Source: an uncultured Oscillospiraceae bacterium (lineage in GTDB: Bacteria; Bacillota; Clostridia; Oscillospirales; Ruminococcaceae). Taken from it: a stretch of 8,426 nucleotides of DNA. Made by a program: the position numbers and the translations under genes. The notes under the pieces were generated by a model. It did no database searches. It saw only the letters and a program-made list of their open reading frames with translations, and was not told the origin of the DNA. Below, piece after piece: positions 7,174 through 8,426 of the stretch. Positions within the stretch are counted from its first letter, which is position 1, and each line of letters begins with the position of its first letter. The stretch lies in NCBI GenBank assembly GCA_900555435.1, contig USLH01000101.1:1-8426 (forward strand), read 5' to 3'.

Positions 7174-7197
7174 AAATTCCATCATCGTCCCGAATTT
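7174..7197. promoter_or_regulatory. Spaced inverted repeat AAATTC-N12-GAATTT over the TTGACA element
   Basis: Six-base inverted arms at 7174-7179 and 7192-7197 flank a 12-base spacer. The left arm overlaps the perfect -35-like TTGACA at 7170-7175. The position suits an activator or repressor site. AT-rich arms of six bases are only weak evidence. Confidence 0.22.
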
Positions 7198-7224
7198 CGA
7201 TGATTTTGCCCTTATTTTACACAT

Positions 7225-7250
7225 AAAATATCCGGCTTAACCGGCATTTT
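7225..7250. promoter_or_regulatory. Compound dyad AAAAT-CCGG / CCGG-ATTTT upstream of the importer genes
   Basis: Inner arms CCGG (7232-7235) and CCGG (7241-7244) surround CTTAA, with outer arms AAAAT (7225-7229) and ATTTT (7246-7250). The outer arms are offset by one base (two intervening bases on one side, one on the other). It lies about 80 bases upstream of the promoter candidate, a plausible distance for an activator site. It lacks a U-run and is not a good terminator. Confidence 0.3.
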
Positions 7251-7344
7251 GCTGCAACTTTTCCAATCCTTCACCAAAGCGATAGCCTTTCGATCCCTTT
7301 AAACCTTACCGAAAAATCCGCCCGGCTCCCGATCCATCCGTCCG

Positions 7345-7389
7345 AAAAAAAGAAAGAGCATGACCGTATCCGCACATCATGCCCTTTCT
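7345..7389 (-). terminator. Intrinsic terminator of the GH13 gene
   Basis: Arms 7351-7363 and 7377-7389 form a 13-bp stem around a 13-base loop. The single imperfect position is an A-C mismatch on the plus strand but a G-U pair in minus-strand RNA, so the stem is intact leftward. The stem runs into seven U residues (7351-7345), the classic form. It starts about 40 bases after the GH13 stop codon and separates that gene from the importer control region. The plus-strand exit also has five T residues (7394-7398), but there is no plus-strand gene to end. Confidence 0.88.
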
Positions 7390-7430
7390 GCACTTTTTAT
7401 AAAACCGAATCGAAGGAACGTCCGGTTCCC

Positions 7431-8426
7431 TTATTTTTTCCAAAAAATCCCGCCGCTCCCCGGCGAAAGCTCCCACTCCGTCCCTTCTCCCGAAATCTCC
7501 CCCACGGACAGCAGAAGCGTCCCTTCAACCCCTTGGGCAGCTTTCCCCCGGTTCACCGCCGCAAGGAGCCGCCCTCTGGAAACGAGGACAAATCCGTCCT
7601 CCGCCTTCAGAAACCGCAGCGGTTCCGAAAAAACCTTCTCATTCTCCCGCCGGATGCTCCCGAGCTTTTTGAAAAAGCCGATCAATTCCTCGTCTTCTTC
7701 CCCCCATGGATAGCACCGCCGGTTCCACGGGTCGGAAAAACCGAAAAGCCCCGCTTCATCCCCATAATAGATCGATGGGATCCCCGGCAGCACATACTGG
7801 AGCAGCACCGCAAGCTTTAATCCCAGACGCCCCCGCTCCCGTTCTTCCGGTAGTGGAACAAAATCTCCCTGCTCTTCTTCCGGCACATCCCGTAAAACGC
7901 CCAGCACCGTCGCCGCCCTTGCCACATCATGGGTAGAAAGGGGGTTCATCACCGCCTCCAGCGCCGGCGCAGGATAGTGGTCACAAATCGTCAGGATCCG
8001 CCGCTTGAAAAGCGAAGCGTCCCCTTCTTTGATAAACTCCAGCAGCGCCTCCCGCCAGCAGTAGTTCATCACACCGTCCAGCTGTCCCCCCAGCAGGTAC
8101 CGGCGTCGCTCCCCATAGCTCACCTTGTCGGAAGCGTCCTCCCAGACTTCTCCCAATAAATAAAGCTCCGAAGACCGCCCTTTCAGCCGCCGCCTCACCT
8201 GATCCAGAAACCCGTCGGGCAGCTCGTCGGCCACATCCAGCCGCCAGCCCCCGGCGCCTCTCTCGATCCAGTAGTCCAGCACGCCGCCTTCCCCGCAGAT
8301 AAACTTCTCAAAAGAAGGCTCTTCCTCGTTCACATTGGGCAGGGTGGGGATCCCCCACCAGCAATCGTACTCCTTCCGCTCCTTGTCCTTAAAACGGTAC
8401 CAGGCCGCATAAGGCGACTCCGGCGA
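7431..8426 (-). CDS. GH13 alpha-glucan hydrolase, neopullulanase/cyclomaltodextrinase type (5' end beyond window)
   Basis: The last 331 codons of an alpha-amylase family enzyme; the frame is open to the right edge, so the true start lies outside. An in-frame GTG at 8333 is not a credible start, because the 31 upstream codons encode typical family sequence (YECWWG-like YDCWWGIPTLPN). The second half of the TIM barrel is visible with all three catalytic residues: nucleophile Asp64 in GGWRLDVADE, acid/base Glu93 in LLGEVWED, and His166-Asp167 in NPLSTHDVARA. A short beta domain follows to the stop. Relatives of about 580 residues cleave cyclodextrins, pullulan or maltooligosaccharides, usually in the cytoplasm. 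Localisation cannot be judged without the N-terminus. A strong terminator follows, so it is not in the same operon as the importer. The GH13 call is firm; the exact specificity is not. Confidence 0.92.
   Translation of the reverse strand, partial: SPESPYAAWYRFKDKERKEYDCWWGIPTLPNVNEEEPSFEKFICGEGGVLDYWIERGAGGWRLDVADELPDGFLDQVRRRLKGRSSELYLLGEVWEDASDKVSYGERRRYLLGGQLDGVMNYCWREALLEFIKEGDASLFKRRILTICDHYPAPALEAVMNPLSTHDVARAATVLGVLRDVPEEEQGDFVPLPEERERGRLGLKLAVLLQYVLPGIPSIYYGDEAGLFGFSDPWNRRCYPWGEEDEELIGFFKKLGSIRRENEKVFSEPLRFLKAEDGFVLVSRGRLLAAVNRGKAAQGVEGTLLLSVGEISGEGTEWELSPGSGGIFWKK

Larger units (their letters stand above)
7041..7344 (-). promoter_or_regulatory. Importer control region: 304 bases without a gene
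   Basis: This non-coding stretch lies between the GH13 terminator and the first permease gene and must hold the importer promoter and operators unless readthrough drives it. It is more AT-rich than the flanking genes and carries several dyads, listed separately: 7225-7250, 7174-7197 and 7112-7121, plus the cre-like site at 7041-7054. No tRNA, known riboswitch core or convincing small gene was recognised. A frame open from 7224 into the permease gene is out of frame with it and looks like chance. Confidence 0.6.

Noticed and set aside
7037..7203. Nine-base inverted pair TCATCGAAA (7037-7045) and TTTCGATGA (7195-7203), as a possible loop-forming operator pair.
   Set aside because: A nine-base match between two places in a 300-base region is easily due to chance, and one copy covers the start codon, so it is not reported as a feature.
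6892..7224. A 110-codon minus-strand frame running from the importer control region into the first permease gene.
   Set aside because: It is in a different frame from the permease, has no family features and reads through the candidate promoter and operators. The permease itself is certain from its membrane spans and EAA loop.
8333..8333. GTG at 8333 as the start of the GH13 protein.
   Set aside because: The frame stays open to the window edge and the 31 preceding codons encode conserved GH13 sequence, so the gene simply continues beyond the window.

Overview
Every convincing gene in this window lies on the minus strand, so the order of transcription runs from the right edge to the left. The content points to a moderately GC-rich Firmicute of the class Clostridia, with a gut or rumen Lachnospiraceae/Oscillospiraceae-like lineage most likely. 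Reasons are the strong AAGGAGG-type ribosome binding sites, a lipoprotein solute-binding protein with two LplB/LplC-type permeases and no ATPase gene, and a membrane-anchored AraC-type regulator next to the importer. Taxonomy is inferred from gene style only.

Layout from right to left. (1) 8426-7431: the C-terminal 331 codons of a GH13 alpha-glucan hydrolase (neopullulanase/cyclomaltodextrinase type), cut by the window edge and closed by a strong intrinsic terminator at 7389-7345. (2) 7344-7041: a non-coding control region of about 300 bp with several dyads, a weak promoter candidate and a cre-like site against the start codon of the next gene. (3) 7040-3544: a three-gene sugar ABC importer set, permease (LplB/YteP type), permease (LplC/YtcP type) and a 533-residue lipoprotein solute-binding protein. 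(4) 3520-3492: a 10-bp hairpin with a short U-run, probably a partial terminator or a 3'-end stabiliser. (5) 3447-1168: a 759-residue regulator with two membrane helices, an extracytoplasmic sensor, a degenerate GGDEF-like middle domain and a C-terminal AraC DNA-binding domain. (6) 1137-142: a cytoplasmic calcineurin-like metallophosphoesterase with all its metal ligands. (7) 128-93: a terminator-like hairpin. (8) 81-1: a promoter-like element running straight into another perfect hairpin at the window edge.

How they may work together (inference). The lipoprotein captures an oligosaccharide or glycoside outside the cell and the two permeases import it, energised by a shared MsmX/MsmK-type ATPase encoded elsewhere. 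The membrane AraC protein would sense the substrate or cell-envelope state and control the importer. The phosphoesterase is the only enzyme in the presumed operon, so it may process a phosphorylated cargo or intermediate. The GH13 gene is a separate transcription unit. No CRISPR array, insertion sequence, tRNA, rRNA, phage gene or defence system was seen. The most unusual points are the pairing of importer, one-component sensor and phosphoesterase, and the promoter-hairpin arrangement at the left edge.
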